Part shown: positions 1-13,400 of the stretch, piece after piece
Layout: each line of letters opens with the position of its first letter
How positions within the stretch are numbered: the first letter of the stretch is position 1
Source of the DNA: Anisus vortex
Taxonomy: Eukaryota > Mollusca > Gastropoda > Planorbidae
Length of the DNA: 64,000 nt
Reading direction: 5' to 3'
Assembly: GCA_949126835.1 (NCBI GenBank)
Contig: OX421493.1
Span: forward strand, 59,381,898 to 59,445,897
The notes under the pieces: model-generated
Databases searched by the model: none
What the model saw: the letters and a program-made list of their open reading frames with translations, nothing else
What the model was told of the DNA's origin: nothing
Position numbers and translations under genes: made by a program

Positions 1-1416
1 TTAGTCGAGTCCAACTAACTGATTAATATTTAGAGCATTCTTAAAAAGATAAAATGTAATGATATAAAATATTTAAAAAAAAACTGGCTACCGATGTAAA
101 ACCAAATATATTGAATGGTTTCTTGTTTTTAACATCTGATTATATTGACCATTTAAAGTCGCTGTAGGGCAGCTTGAAATTTCACATTTCATGTGCTTGC
201 ATTGAACAAAAAGTTTATTCATACAAACATATGAAAGCCCGGCTGGTCCTGCGGTTAGTTCACGGGACTGTCAACCGACACGTGGCGGGTTCTATCCTTG
301 CCGCCGACCGATCTCTGCCGACCTGCATGAGTTTTAGGCCTAGTGGATGTAATGATCTTCTTTCTGTAGAACTTATAAGTTATATGTGTCACACAATAAC
401 GTCTACACAATTACTATGAGTTGTGTAATCTTTAAAACAAATAAAGAATTCACGTGTTTTGTGACGGGGAAGTGAAAGGCGGTGATGTGTTGAAATCAGT
501 GGTGTGTTAACGGGCAGTCGGTGACCGGTGTGTTGCGAGAGGTCAATGTTTTGAGTATCTTGAATAAAGTGATGTGTGATATATAGCCTACTTATATTGA
601 TTCCAAGATAATATTATGGATTACGGACTATCTTATGAACGGTTTATTATATTTGTGTACGATAAAGTGATTCATTTGCTGTAAAGGAGATTTGGTATTA
701 TTACTCTCTTAGAGTATTAGAAATGTTTGTTATTGAACTGTTTTATGCAGTCTCGCCCTACACAGAAAGTATGAAAGAAGAACGCCTAAGACTAAAGCGC
801 TACATTAGTATCAAGATATAGATGTCAAAATATTACATTCGTGTCAATTCATAAAAAGTTACATTAGTAGTCTTACGTTTGGTGACAGAAGTGGTAGTGT
901 TACAATAGGCCTATGCAATTCATTACCTTGGGGTTTACAAGGCAAATATATATCTAAATACGCTGTATCGTTAGTTAGAATAAAATGTAGGTTTTATGAA
1001 TTTATCACGAAATAAATATAAAGTTTTAAAATAATGTTTATAAGATAACATGTTTTTTTCGGTACATTCAGACAAATAAGCCGTCAATTTTAATAACTGT
1101 GTCAATAACTTTAACAACAGCTTTTGATGTCATAAATATCAATTTGACAAAAGAAACTCGAGCGTGACGTGTTTTGTTTTAGACACAGTATAATTTACTT
1201 CCTTCTAAAGGTAACTTACAAGATATAACGATAGAAGATTGCGGTTGCATTTGAGTTTTAGACATTGAATTGAATACACACGGTGGATATTTCGCTTGGA
1301 GATTTGATTTTTGAATATTTGGATTCATGGAGTTGAAATGACAGAAAACATTATATAGAGTCTAATATAATATTTTTTATTTATTTGTTCTTTGTGGTGT
1401 GTGTGTGATTCAATCA
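1..1416 (+). promoter_or_regulatory. Upstream region of gene A, conserved with the paralogue (promoter/5' UTR candidate)
   Basis: This 1.4 kb matches 59997-61744 upstream of gene B almost base for base in long blocks, including non-coding stretches, so it was duplicated together with exon 1 and must contain the promoter and 5' UTR. A well kept block around 1155-1205 contains GAGCGTGACGTGTTTT, with a CRE-like TGACGT at 1165-1170; the copy is at 61449-61454. No convincing TATA box or start site can be fixed. A tRNA-like SINE head at 236-380 is present in both copies. Confidence 0.45.
236..380 (+). mobile_element. tRNA-derived SINE (family 2), shared by both gene copies
   Basis: Head GGCTGGTCCTGCGGTTAGTT with CACGGGACTGTCAACC and box B-like GGGTTCTATCC. 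The partner copy at 60284-60437 lies at the orthologous place upstream of gene B, so insertion preceded the duplication. The tail (AATGATCTTCTTTCTGTAGA) resembles the 3' end of the common LINE of this window, see findings. Confidence 0.65.
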
Positions 1417-1495
1417 ATGGCTCTGATTATAAGTCTCGTGATATTCTCTAACATTTTATGTTTACATTTGATTTACGCTCAAGCTATTGGTAACG
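1417..1495 (+). CDS. Gene A exon 1: start codon and signal peptide
   Basis: The 79-nt coding part of exon 1 begins with ATG at 1417 and ends at the donor GTAAGT (1496). It encodes 26 residues plus one base: MALIISLVIFSNILCLHLIY followed by AQAIGN. This is a short polar start, a hydrophobic core and a small-residue cleavage region (A-Q-A), so a secretory signal peptide is expected. The same 79-nt exon with the same phase is found in the downstream paralogue, which supports the start. Where the 5' UTR begins cannot be seen. Confidence 0.88.
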
Positions 1496-4400
1496 GTAAG
1501 TAGCATTTGTTTAATTATGATATGCTTATGAATTTAATCATACAAAACATTTTATGAATTGATATGTATTCACATAACGCTGTATTCATGAATGATGAGT
1601 CCTAATTTACTAATAAACTAGATGCCATTTGATGTTTAATATGACTAGTTGAATACATTACACAGATTGTTGTTATTGTTTGTCCATCTAAGTTTGATTA
1701 AGACCATCTTATGAAAACGTTATGCTTTCTGTGTTAGATAACTTAGATACGACAAATCTATCCACAAAAGTTTATGTCCCAATGAGGGCATATAATATGT
1801 GCTGTAAGCTCAACCAGGGAATGGAAAAACACCATAGATTCGCTCATTGTCCCGTACAGTTTCATTCGAATCTTTTAATTTTTGTGTTAGTTTAAAGACA
1901 TACGATGTGATAAGAAGTAACGCTAACGTCTAGGATAGTATTTCAAATCAAATGCTTGGGCCTATTAATGCCATTGGGCACGCTAGCCGAGCGGCAGCAC
2001 GTTCGACTGACGATCCGAAGGTCCTGGGTTCGAATCCTGGTGAAGCCGGGATTTTTTTCCAAGACTTGAGGGTGTCCCTGAGTTTACTCAATTCTGATGG
2101 GTACCTGACATTAGTTGGGGTAAAGTAGAGGCGCTGGGCGTTGTGCTGGCCACACATCCCCTAGTATGCCGTGGCCACAGAAACTGGTGAACGCTGATTC
2201 ACCAGCCCTATGATCAGTTTGGTCCGAAGGAATACTTTACTTACTAATTAATGTCATTTTGTGTTTACTACTTTAAACATTCGAATTCAAGACTTGTATT
2301 AACCCTTCCCGTACCGACCTACTTCTATCTATGCTGCCTTCAGTTCCGCTATATACGCGCCCGGGACTGTAAGGGTTAAAGTTCAATAAGGTGATAACGT
2401 ATATGGTTTTTCTTTGAATAGGGAATAAAAAATAGTTTTAACTCCGTGCTTCAAAGTTTTAAAATGTAAAATGTATTTAGAGAGAAACATTTTCAAAGAA
2501 TATATATATCTCCAAAACTAACCAGCTTCCTGGTATTACTGTAACTGACATCATTATCTAGACCTAACTCGGAGATAAAATTATATAGGAATCACAATTG
2601 TGGAACAGGATTCTAATGTATATATTCCATGTCTGTAAAACCAGAGTGAGAGGAAGAAAATTTGTAAACAATACCAACTTGCAATGTACATGTTTATAAA
2701 AATGTCTAAACGTTTGCCTACTATAGTTTGGCATATCATATAATATATACGTTTTTTAAACTGCCCAATGATTAGGCCCTGCAAATCTGAACCAAGACTT
2801 TAATTTCATCTGCGCTATTGACAAGTTTAGTCTTAATGAGGTGTGACCTTTTCAAATGGAAGAGATAATGAACTTCCGTTGACATTTCCCGCCATTTTCG
2901 TAAACAAAGAGCATACTTTTGCTGGTGTTTGACAATTCATTTCAACCTCGACGGCCAGTTCTAGTCTTTTAGAAATATACAAAGGATACAGTATTAGTTA
3001 TAAGGAATCCGTTTTTAACACCAAAAGTGAGTTGGCGATAATTAATAATTAAATGTTAGTCGCGTTAGGTTAAATTTAGCTTTGTTTATAAAATAAATTA
3101 GTCAAGAGTTGGACCCTGGTTATTAAAAAATACACAATGCGTAGATTTTAAAAAAACAACAAAAAAAAAAAACGAAAATTCCTTTGCATCAAGCAATTAG
3201 TTTGGGATTATAAAAGGTGATTCTTGAAATCTGATATTCACAATACATCATTTTCTTTTGTCAACCTCTTTTTTTTGGAAATGAAATAACATTGTATCCT
3301 CTACAACTTTTCGTGCAACCAGTAACGCAGCACACAGACATGTTTCTAAGCAAATGATCGAATCTGACCGGAAATGTTTTTCTCTTCGACCTTTTATGCA
3401 TGCATAGTCGTTAAGACTTGTCAATTAAAGCAGTGGAGCATGTCACTTTATTAAAGCTGATTTGTTTTATGTTCTTCTGTGAGATATCATCTCCTACCAA
3501 AATGTGTCCCATGTGGAGGGAGTCAAAATAACTATTATAAAATAATATTATTATTATTTTGTTAAATGCCTCATACGTTCAAGGAAATGAGTGCGAAAAG
3601 CGAGCCTTAAGAGATCTAAATCTAAGCCCGGGCAGATGAGGTCCGTCAACTAGGGATACAAATCATCTAGACCAGTGGTCGGCAACCTACGGCACGCGTG
3701 CTAGACTTGGCACGCAGAGTGAATTTCAATTTCACGCGAAAGAGTCCGGTGAATGAAAATTTAAATCTTTTATACACGAACTTGATTGGTGTCGCATGTT
3801 GACTTTTATATATGAATAAATTAAAACAATATTTTTGGCACGCTGTTATCAAAACGTCGCCTGATCTATTCCTTGTAGTCGATCTTGGTTGATAAAGACT
3901 ATGTAATAAAATGCAAAGGAAAGCAGACTAAAGACGTAGATAAACACGCAGTAGATCAAACCTTAAAATAGTTGAGAAAATGGATAATACATATTATATG
4001 CTATGTTGTTTATGAAAATTGGCGCGTTAAAATCTCAAAAATAGCAAACTTACTATTATGTTTTTACAATAATATAAACAATGTGTTCACTCTAAAAAAT
4101 GACTTTCTTTTAAATGCATAAGTAATGAATACATAATATTTGTTTGATTTTCGTATTTCGATTTTTAAAGAACATATTTAAATCGTAGGACCCTTTTGTC
4201 TTAATTCATTCCTTCAATGACTATTTAATTTAAAAAAAACACAATTTCGTTAAAAATACATTTCCATGACAATTAATTAAACGATTTAGTGTAACACTTA
4301 GTAGGCTATATAGTCAAACACTAGAGGACATATGGGCAAAGAGTAATGTAGTAATAATACATAAGACATTAAACTCTAATTTAGAAATACAACCCAATAA

Positions 4401-7400
4401 CAACCTGTTGCGATGCTCAGATAAACATAAAGACAAAAATACTATCCTTATCTCTTATGCGGGCACAAAAGCATAATATATAAACTATTAAAAAACAATA
4501 TGCACATAAAACAATAGACAAGAACACCTAAAGTAAAGCAAACTTTTGCGTGAGTTATTTCACAGTCTATAGACCAAAAATAAAATACTATATATTTTTT
4601 GACGGAGTCTAGTAGGCTAGCTCGTCAGTGGTAGTTAAAGAAAATGTGCGCAGTATGTAACCGTCTTTCAAGAAACTTTGTATTAGCCAACATTCAGGGA
4701 TATCGACATTTTTGTAATTCAACCAAACGTTAAACTGATAACATTATTTGACTGGGCAAAATGGTGTAATATAGACAACTAGTGTTATTGATTTTAACAA
4801 AATCTACAAGTTATATATACAATTGTACAGATATTATTGTTTTGAATCAACAGGTGCATGGTTTGGAGACAACAATCAGTTTAAATGTCATTGTAATACC
4901 AGTTGTACTCCAGACGGTCTCTGTACAAGTAATGGAGTGTGTGCAAATGGATGGTTTGGTTTGAAATGTCAATATCGTAAGTTTAGTCGGTCCACGTTTT
5001 AATAAGCTTACTTGTTTTCATGATTAGTAGCCTATAAATAGCATCCCTCCGTTCTCAAGGGACGATGGCGAAATCTATATTTCCTCCTCCCTTCGCCTTT
5101 CTCCTGGCTTGCTTATCTTTGCTCTTTTATGCAAGGGTGGTTTCTGTAACTTTGCGTGCCATCACGCACCTTTGGCACCTCTCGCATAGAATTGATTAAA
5201 TGCTCAGCATGTTGCTTTTCCTAAGCACCTACAAATGTGTAAGGATGTACACCCCTGTGGGGCAGTTCTCGAAGGCATGTTGGAGTAGTATATTTTTTCG
5301 AAGGGATAATTAGTATAAGTTATATATTATTTTATAGCGTTGTTATACATTCTTCTTGCATAACAACAATAAGAAGTCACAATGTCCGCTTGATTTCTTT
5401 TACATCTAAACATAGATTTAGTACAAAATAAGTAGGCTATATATCTCTTCTTATCAGATAGATAAGCTTAGTAAGATATACTTATACAAATGTTGAAACT
5501 CAACATAGACATAATAAACAATAGTTTGCTAACGTATTGGGCCTACAAAAAAACGAATAAAGTCAATAAAGATCAATATATTAACTTTTTGATCTTAATA
5601 GAAATTTAAAACTAGCCATTGATTTATGCATGTCCGCTTAAAACATAAGTATTTGAAATGTATTATATTTAAGCAATTAACATATTTAGTTATCATTCTG
5701 TATACATGTGTACATATTATAATATTATAGAGGATCTGGCTACATCAGATAGGCCTAAAGTCGAGACCGCGCTAGATGTGACCTTGACTGATAGAAACGA
5801 TAACACATGTTGGAATACACAGACTGAGAATATAACTATGACATGGAATGAATCATTTGTCTTCACCTGGTTAAGGATTGTGTTTAATGATCCAGGTTAG
5901 TATTTCTCTTTTATTTTGGTTAAACAAATAAATCCTATCTCATCCTATAAGTTGCAGATGTTTCTTATATAGAGAAGAGGAGAAATATTTCATTCTGATT
6001 ATCTTTTATTCTATAATCCTCTCTTTTTGTTACGTTTAAAAAAAAGACAATGTATTATAAAGTCGATAGTAAATCTTTTATATAATTTTAAATGGAATTT
6101 ATTAACGGAAGTGGACAATACAAAATTGAAATAATGTATCAATAGCTGTTTTGCGACTGGTGTATTATGTGCACACTGCATTTGACTTTGTAAAGACGAA
6201 TTCACGTTCAGGAATAAATGCAATACTTGTAACTTTACGGCGACCGACTTTATCCCCCTCCACATTCTTTAGTTCTAATTTCATGTACCCTAAATCCTAC
6301 GACTCAATAAGCACAATTTACTTGCACATCTTTTACCGTAATGTAGTTCAATGTATAAGTAGATATCGACTGGCCAAGAAACCACGGATCTCTGCCAGCC
6401 TTCTTGATCTTTGGACAAACTAAGTCAGTGTAAGATAAGGATTTGTTGACAATCATCCACTCTGTCACCGCTAGACAGCAGTCTTCCACTGCATTAACAG
6501 CGGCAGCACAAGCATTATGATCAGGATTGAAGCTCTTGTATCATCCGCATATAGTTTGCGAGATAATCCTTGGCTATCAATTATTCTGCCAAGCTGGCGA
6601 AACGGCGAAAAGTATAGGCCCTAGAACTGAACCTTGAGGTAGGCTACGCCACAGATGAGACGAGGGGCTTTTGATAAGGTCTGATTGATAGAAACTCTCT
6701 GGATCCTATCTGCCAAGTAAGAAGTAAACCAATAAAGTGAAGTCTCAGTAATGACTATCTCGTATTGAAGTCTTGATAAAAGTAAGTCATGGTTGATAAC
6801 ATCAAAGGCAGCACTGAGGTCGAACAGAACTAAGATAGTCAGATCACCACGGTCAGCCCTACATAGAACATCATTCAGAACACGTAATATTGCCATCTCA
6901 CAGCTATGCACAGGACGATAGGCAGATTGAAATTTATCAATCAGGCCATGTGAGGTTAGATGTTGTAAAAGCTGCTGAGAGACAACCCTCTCAAGAAGCT
7001 TCGATCTTTATGGAAGGTTAAATACTGGGCAAAAACTCTTGCAGTCACTAGGATCGAGCCCCTTTTTCTTTAATAAAGGCTTGATGACAGCAGTCTTAAA
7101 CATCTGTGGGACTGTGGCTGACCCCAGGCTACCATTTATGATACGCACTAAAACTGGAAGAAGAATTTCAAGGCAGTCTAACACAATCTTAGTTGGAATG
7201 GGGTCAACAATTGAGGTTGTAGGTTTAGAGACAGAGATAAGAAGCCTCAACTGCTCTTCGGAAACGGGGAGGACATTTTTTTCAAATAAATGCCAGAAAA
7301 TGACTTCTCCACAGTGGGTGGAGTAGCATGATTATCAAAGCTGTTTCTAATCGTCTCGACTTTTTCATTTAAAAAGATCATGAAGAGCCTACGCAGCCTG

Positions 7401-10400
7401 CTCGCTGCTCATGTCAGGCAAAATTGGACTCAATTCATTTTTTCCCAAAAGATTCTGTACTACGGGAAATATTTTTCGATAGTCAATGCCCGCAGTCTCC
7501 AGAGCAGAATGAACTTGCTTTGAATTCGCACGTCTAATCACATTTGTAAGCTTGTTCCTTGCCATCTTAAACATCTGTTTATCTACTCCAAGGCCACTTA
7601 GTCTCCAGCACCTCTCTGCCTGACGTCGGGCTAATTTAGCCATCCAAACGGAGGGTGTAAACCAACCAGTATTGGGTCTATCCCTAACATAAAATTCAGT
7701 CAGGGGCAAAAGTCTCCAGCATGGAAGATAGAGTATTATTGTAGAGTAGAACTAGGTGAGAGATGTCATCAGGTGGTGATATAACCAAGACTGATTTTGA
7801 AAGATGATCGAGAAATAAGTCCATATCTTTATTTCGTAATTTCCTGGCCTGAATTTTCTTTATTGGAACAGCAGGCATTTCCATATCTGTAGTAAAGGTA
7901 ACAAGAAAGTGATCAGATATAAGATGATCTTCAACAATTTTCGACTTTAAGAAAACCATCATTGTCAGATCGTGACACAACCCAGTCTAAAATATGTCCA
8001 TCCTTGTGTGTTGGTTCAGAAACATGCTGTACCAGGTTTGCCGAGTGCAACAATTGAACAAAATCGCGAGTGTGCCTATTATCTGACTCATCCCAATGAA
8101 CATTAAAGTCACCAAGAATGAGGAGATTCTCAGAATGTATGGACGACACAAGTTTTCCAAAGTCCTCGTGAAACACGCTATCATTCAAACCATTTGAAGC
8201 AGAAGGTGGTGGTCTGTACAGAGCCACGGTGCGTACGGTCATTTTCCTTTGAGAAATGATGAATTGTATAGACTCAAAGGAATTAAAACTCGTGTCCTTA
8301 CACACTCTAACAATTAGGGAGGTCCGGTGAATCACAGCAATGCCACCCCCTCTCTGACCTGTTGACCGAGGACGGTGGAAGAAAGTATATCCATCAGGCG
8401 TCATGTCCCTAATGGCTGAAGAAAGCATATCCATCAGGCGTCATGTCCCTAATGGTCAAAGAAAGCATATCCATCAGGCGTCATGTCCCTAAAGGCTGAA
8501 GAAAGCATATCCATCAGGCGTCATGTCCCTAAAGGTCAAAGAAAGCATATCCATCAGGCGTCATGTCCCTAATGGTTGAAGATAGCCTATCCATCAGGCG
8601 TCATGTCCCTAATGGCTATAGAAAGCATATCCATCAGGCGTCATGTCCCTAATGGCTGAAGAAAGCATATCCATCAGGCGTCATGCCCCTAATGGCTAAA
8701 GAAAGTATATCCATCAGGCGTCATGTCCCTAATGGCTGAAGAAAGTATATCCATCAGGCGTCATGCCCCTAATGGCTAAAGAAAGTATATCCATCAGGCG
8801 TCATGCCCCTAATGGCTAAAGAAAGTATATCCATCAGGCGTCATGTCCCTAATGGCTGAAGAAAGTATATTCATCAGGCGTCATGTCCCTAATCGCTGAA
8901 GAAAGCATATCCATCAGGCGTCATGTCCCTAATGGCTGAAGAAAGTATATCCATCAGTCGTCATGTTCCTAATGGCTGAAGAAAGTATATCCATCAGGCG
9001 TCATGTCCCTACTGGCTAGTTCATATCCATCAGGCGTCATGTCCCTAATGGCTGAAGAAAGTATATCCATCAGGCGTCATGTCCCTAAAGGCTAGTTCAT
9101 ATCCATCAGGCGTCATGTCCCTAATGGCTGAAGAAAGTATATCCATCAGGCGTCATGTCCCTAATGGCTACTTCATCTCCATCAGGCGTCATGTCCCTAT
9201 TGGCTACTTCATCTCCATCAGGCGTCATGTCCCTAATGGCTAGTTCATCTCCAACCTCGTGAAGCCACGTCTCAGTGATGACCATAATGTCAAGCGACTT
9301 CTCAGTTATAACATCACATATAACTAAAGCCTTTTTGACGGAAGATTGAGTATTTAAGAGGCCGATGGTAACGCCTGCAGAATGAATGAATTTTATGGTG
9401 TAAAATCTAGATCTATTTATGAGTGAGTCACGAAAACGTCTGCACCAAAAGTAAGAGAAATTCAAGCTAGTGTTCCTATAGTCTACATGCGCCTTTTGAT
9501 AAATGCATGATATCTATACTGTACTTTGAAACAAACAGCATTGAAATTGAAGACTTAAAAATCAGCAAAGTAATCAAAGAATTGTTTATTAAATAGTTTT
9601 TTAATGATTGACATTAACTTGACTAGATCTATCTGCCATGAAGAAATCTAAAAGATATCTAAAATGCTAACGAAAATACAAAGCTAAATACATAACTTAT
9701 ACCATCTGGTCTGTCTGAAGATGTGATGTCAATGGTCAGAACAGCACAAAGTGCACACAAAAGTGTATTGTTTCAAGGAAGCACAATTATGTGTGCACTG
9801 TGCATGCCAACATCCATCACATATGTCACACTGCACCCTAACCTCTGTCCCACTCCCTCTCCCTTTCTTGCACCCTTGACAGACGCCTAATAACAATTAG
9901 ATCTAGGCTAGCCTATATATATATATCTTGCCAAGCTATTAAATAGCCCTCATCCTCCCTCCTCCACAGCCATTTCTAGTTACATTAGTTGTAGTCAATC
10001 TGAATATTTGCTGCTGCTATCTGAGCTTACACGAGTTACTTTTCTTGACTCTTCTCTTTTCTGTGTGTTGTTTTCTCATCTTCTTCTCTCCCGTTTTGCT
10101 CTAAGCACAACATATATAATAATCTAGGCTAGTTACAATACAAGATCAATTAATGCGTTTACAAGTTTCCGGTCCCTTTAACGCGAGCCTTGTCCTTGAT
10201 ACCCACACTTTAGTGTAAATGTAAAAGCCCAAATTCAACAGTTTCGTTTAGTAGTACTAAAACCAATAGAAACTCCTTCCACCAAAGAAGATTTTTTTTA
10301 AATTTGCAAATGTACCTTTTCGCTTGTTATCTGGTACAATTCCAATTAGCTAATCTTTGTCCTTTTTAATGATATGCTGAATTCAGTCCTTACCTTTTCT

Positions 10401-13400
10401 TGTATATTACAGACGCTCCTTCTATAAAGAAGATTATTGCGTCCTACGTTCATCCGTGGTTCGAGTCTAGTATTGCATTTTTATCAATGTTTTAAATGAT
10501 GTTACGTTACGTATTTATATTCATGCACAGAGTAAAAGCTACTTAATCTAGTCTGTCTTATTGGTGTAATATCTTTTTCTTCTCAGTTGTTCTCAGCTAT
10601 GTCAAAGTTCAGTTCAAGGAAAATTCAACAGCACCATTGTTAGACTGTGGTAATAAAAGATTGTTCCTAGTCAATCCTACAACATTGGACATTGAATGTG
10701 ATGTGACAGAAATCATAAAACATGTGATAATTACTGGAGTTGGCGTAAAATATATGTGTTCGTTATATGTTAATGGAGGTAAAACATTTTTACTTGAATC
10801 ATCTTTATCAATTTTACATTGTCCGAGAAGTAATATTAGTATAACACAGATATAATACAATAAAATGAAGCCGCTTTATAATCTACGAAGAAGACAGCTG
10901 ATTAATTTTATTCTACCTGACTATATTAAATAACTATATTATAATAAAGACCGAGTGTATGAATAATATATTTTTCAATGTTGGTCGCTAAAGACCTTCT
11001 ACTTGTTGTTAAGGTACTTCTGTTTTATCTTTTACTTTCATTTATCATTACCTTTAAATGTGTTCTAACTTGAACTAATTGCTTTGAAATTAAATTATGT
11101 AGGTCGCAACATGGCACTGCTCCAAAATGCCTGGCAGACAAGTAATTATTTGGATAATCCTACTTATAATGCATCTAAAGCTGTGGACGGCAACGCGGAT
11201 ATGAATTTTAACAACAATTCTTGTACACATACAAAGAATTCTGAAATTCCTATTTGGGGAGTACAATTAAAGCCATCAGAAATAACAAGATATGTTTTAT
11301 ACAACAGAGGTGATGGTAAGTGTTTTATTATTACTCATTTTCATTAATATTTTTTTTTATAAAATTATGGTAATATTAGTCTCATCTAACTGACGTTGAG
11401 GTAAGTAATTTTATAATATCTGTTTGAATGACTTGCATAATCTTTATATAAAACACTTTTTTTTCTTGGAAGACTGACTCAAACAATAACACAAAACGGA
11501 CTAAGCTTCTCGCTCTTTGGTCCAGGGTGCTACGTGAAAAGTGGTGGATTAAAAAGGGGGGGGGGGCTCACCAAGATTCCCCTCGTCACGCCGATACGTA
11601 TATGAATAAAAATTTAATAATATCGCCCATATTATCTTTCTCCTATTGTGTAGTGTACATACAATTATATATGGTTTAAGAAATGATACCCTCTCATTCT
11701 TACAACTTTCTCACTTGTTTTAATTTCTTGGTCCCTCTAGTGCAGGGGTCGGGAACCTATGGCTCGCGAGCCAGATGTGGCTCTATTGATCGCTGCATCT
11801 GGCTCGCAGACAAATGTTCTATTAAAAAATAATTAGTTTTTTATAGAATCCTTCGATCTACATATTAATTGCATATCAATATTTCATTCTACAAATGAGC
11901 TAAAGTCTACTGCAGCTCAGCATCAGAAGTGGTAAAGGGGATAAGCTCCGCTGACCTAAAAGACAGAAAAATAGCAACCCTGCACTCATTATAATTAAAT
12001 TGAAATTTACTTGAATGTTTAGTTTTAAACATAATGTATGGCTCTCACAGAAAGACTTTTCATAATATGTGGTGTCCATGACTCTCTCAGACAAAAAGGT
12101 TCCCGACCCCTGCTCTAGTGGATAGCCTATATTCTATATTCAGAAACTGACTTTAAGGTCTAACTCTTGTCCTCTTTTCTACTTTCTTTTTACATCTTCT
12201 TCTGTCTCTAGATCTTTCGTATATACGTCAATGCTTTTGAAGATTATACCTTAAGAATATATAAACAAATAAATAACTCTCCTTTCCGTCCATTAATTTC
12301 TTTTCTCCATCATTTTGACGGGTATGGCAGCTGGCATGTAATGTTATAATTTATGTTAATTTTGTGGTTACATGTTTAGGTCTCGCGTGATTAAGCCTCT
12401 GTGTGTTTCAATGTTATAAAGCCTAAAGTTTACGCTTGCTTGTTTATCCTTTTCAGCTAAGTTTCGGTTTGTATGAGTACGGGGGTAGGCGGGAGGTTGG
12501 CGTCAACCTTATCAGACGAAGGGGAGTTTAGATGACATTGGTTATACATTAGATCATTATTTTAAATAATATCCTTTAGAGAAAAAATAAAACAATGTTT
12601 AATTAACCTTTTCTTTTTTTCCACCTTAAAGCTTTTTAACATTATTTTTTTTTAGTGAATAATTACCGACTTAAAGGTTTCGAACTCACGGCACAGAACT
12701 CAGGATCTATACAATTTCAATACAATGACAATAATTCCGCTGTACTACCTGTGTACACAGTCTTAGACCCACTTAAAAGATTGATCACACAAGTCAACAT
12801 TACAGTAAACAATACTGACAAAATATTGACGTTATGTGAAGTTGAAATATATGGAGGTAAGTTTTACTAATTTAAAATTAAATGTTAACAAATTATAACT
12901 ATACATGTAAAATATAATTAACATCAATAATGACTAAATTATAAGTCATGTTTGTTTTTTCCAGACATTCATTCTAAATCTTTTTTCTTTTGAATACATT
13001 ATTCATGGAAACTCGCTATTTTAGCGACATGCATGGACATGCGCAGTCCGATACAGGAGACGAAGTGTCTGCGCGTCCGGCGACAGGACAAATAGTGCAC
13101 GAGATCTTTTTTTACGGCGATTTAAGTTGCATGCGCATAATCGTTTATTTTTGCCCTATTTCCTTAATTACATCTGTTGTAAGTTATGATCAAGGTTCCT
13201 GGCCCAGTGGTTAGTGCTGTGTGCTGGCAACCGGGGTGACGCAGATTCATTGTTGTTTGTTCAATTCAATTATACCTATAGTAAAACGATATATTTTTAG
13301 TTCAATACAAGAAAATCCTTCATTTATTCATGTGAGTGGACATAATTTCATTCAAATTATCAAAGAAATAAAAATATGACTTTAATTTAGTCCTAATGAC

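Noticed and set aside
1971..2045. tRNA gene
   Set aside because: Has box A and box B but no complete cloverleaf, and is followed by a repeat body shared with other loci, so it is a SINE head. The same applies to 236, 60284 and 60786.
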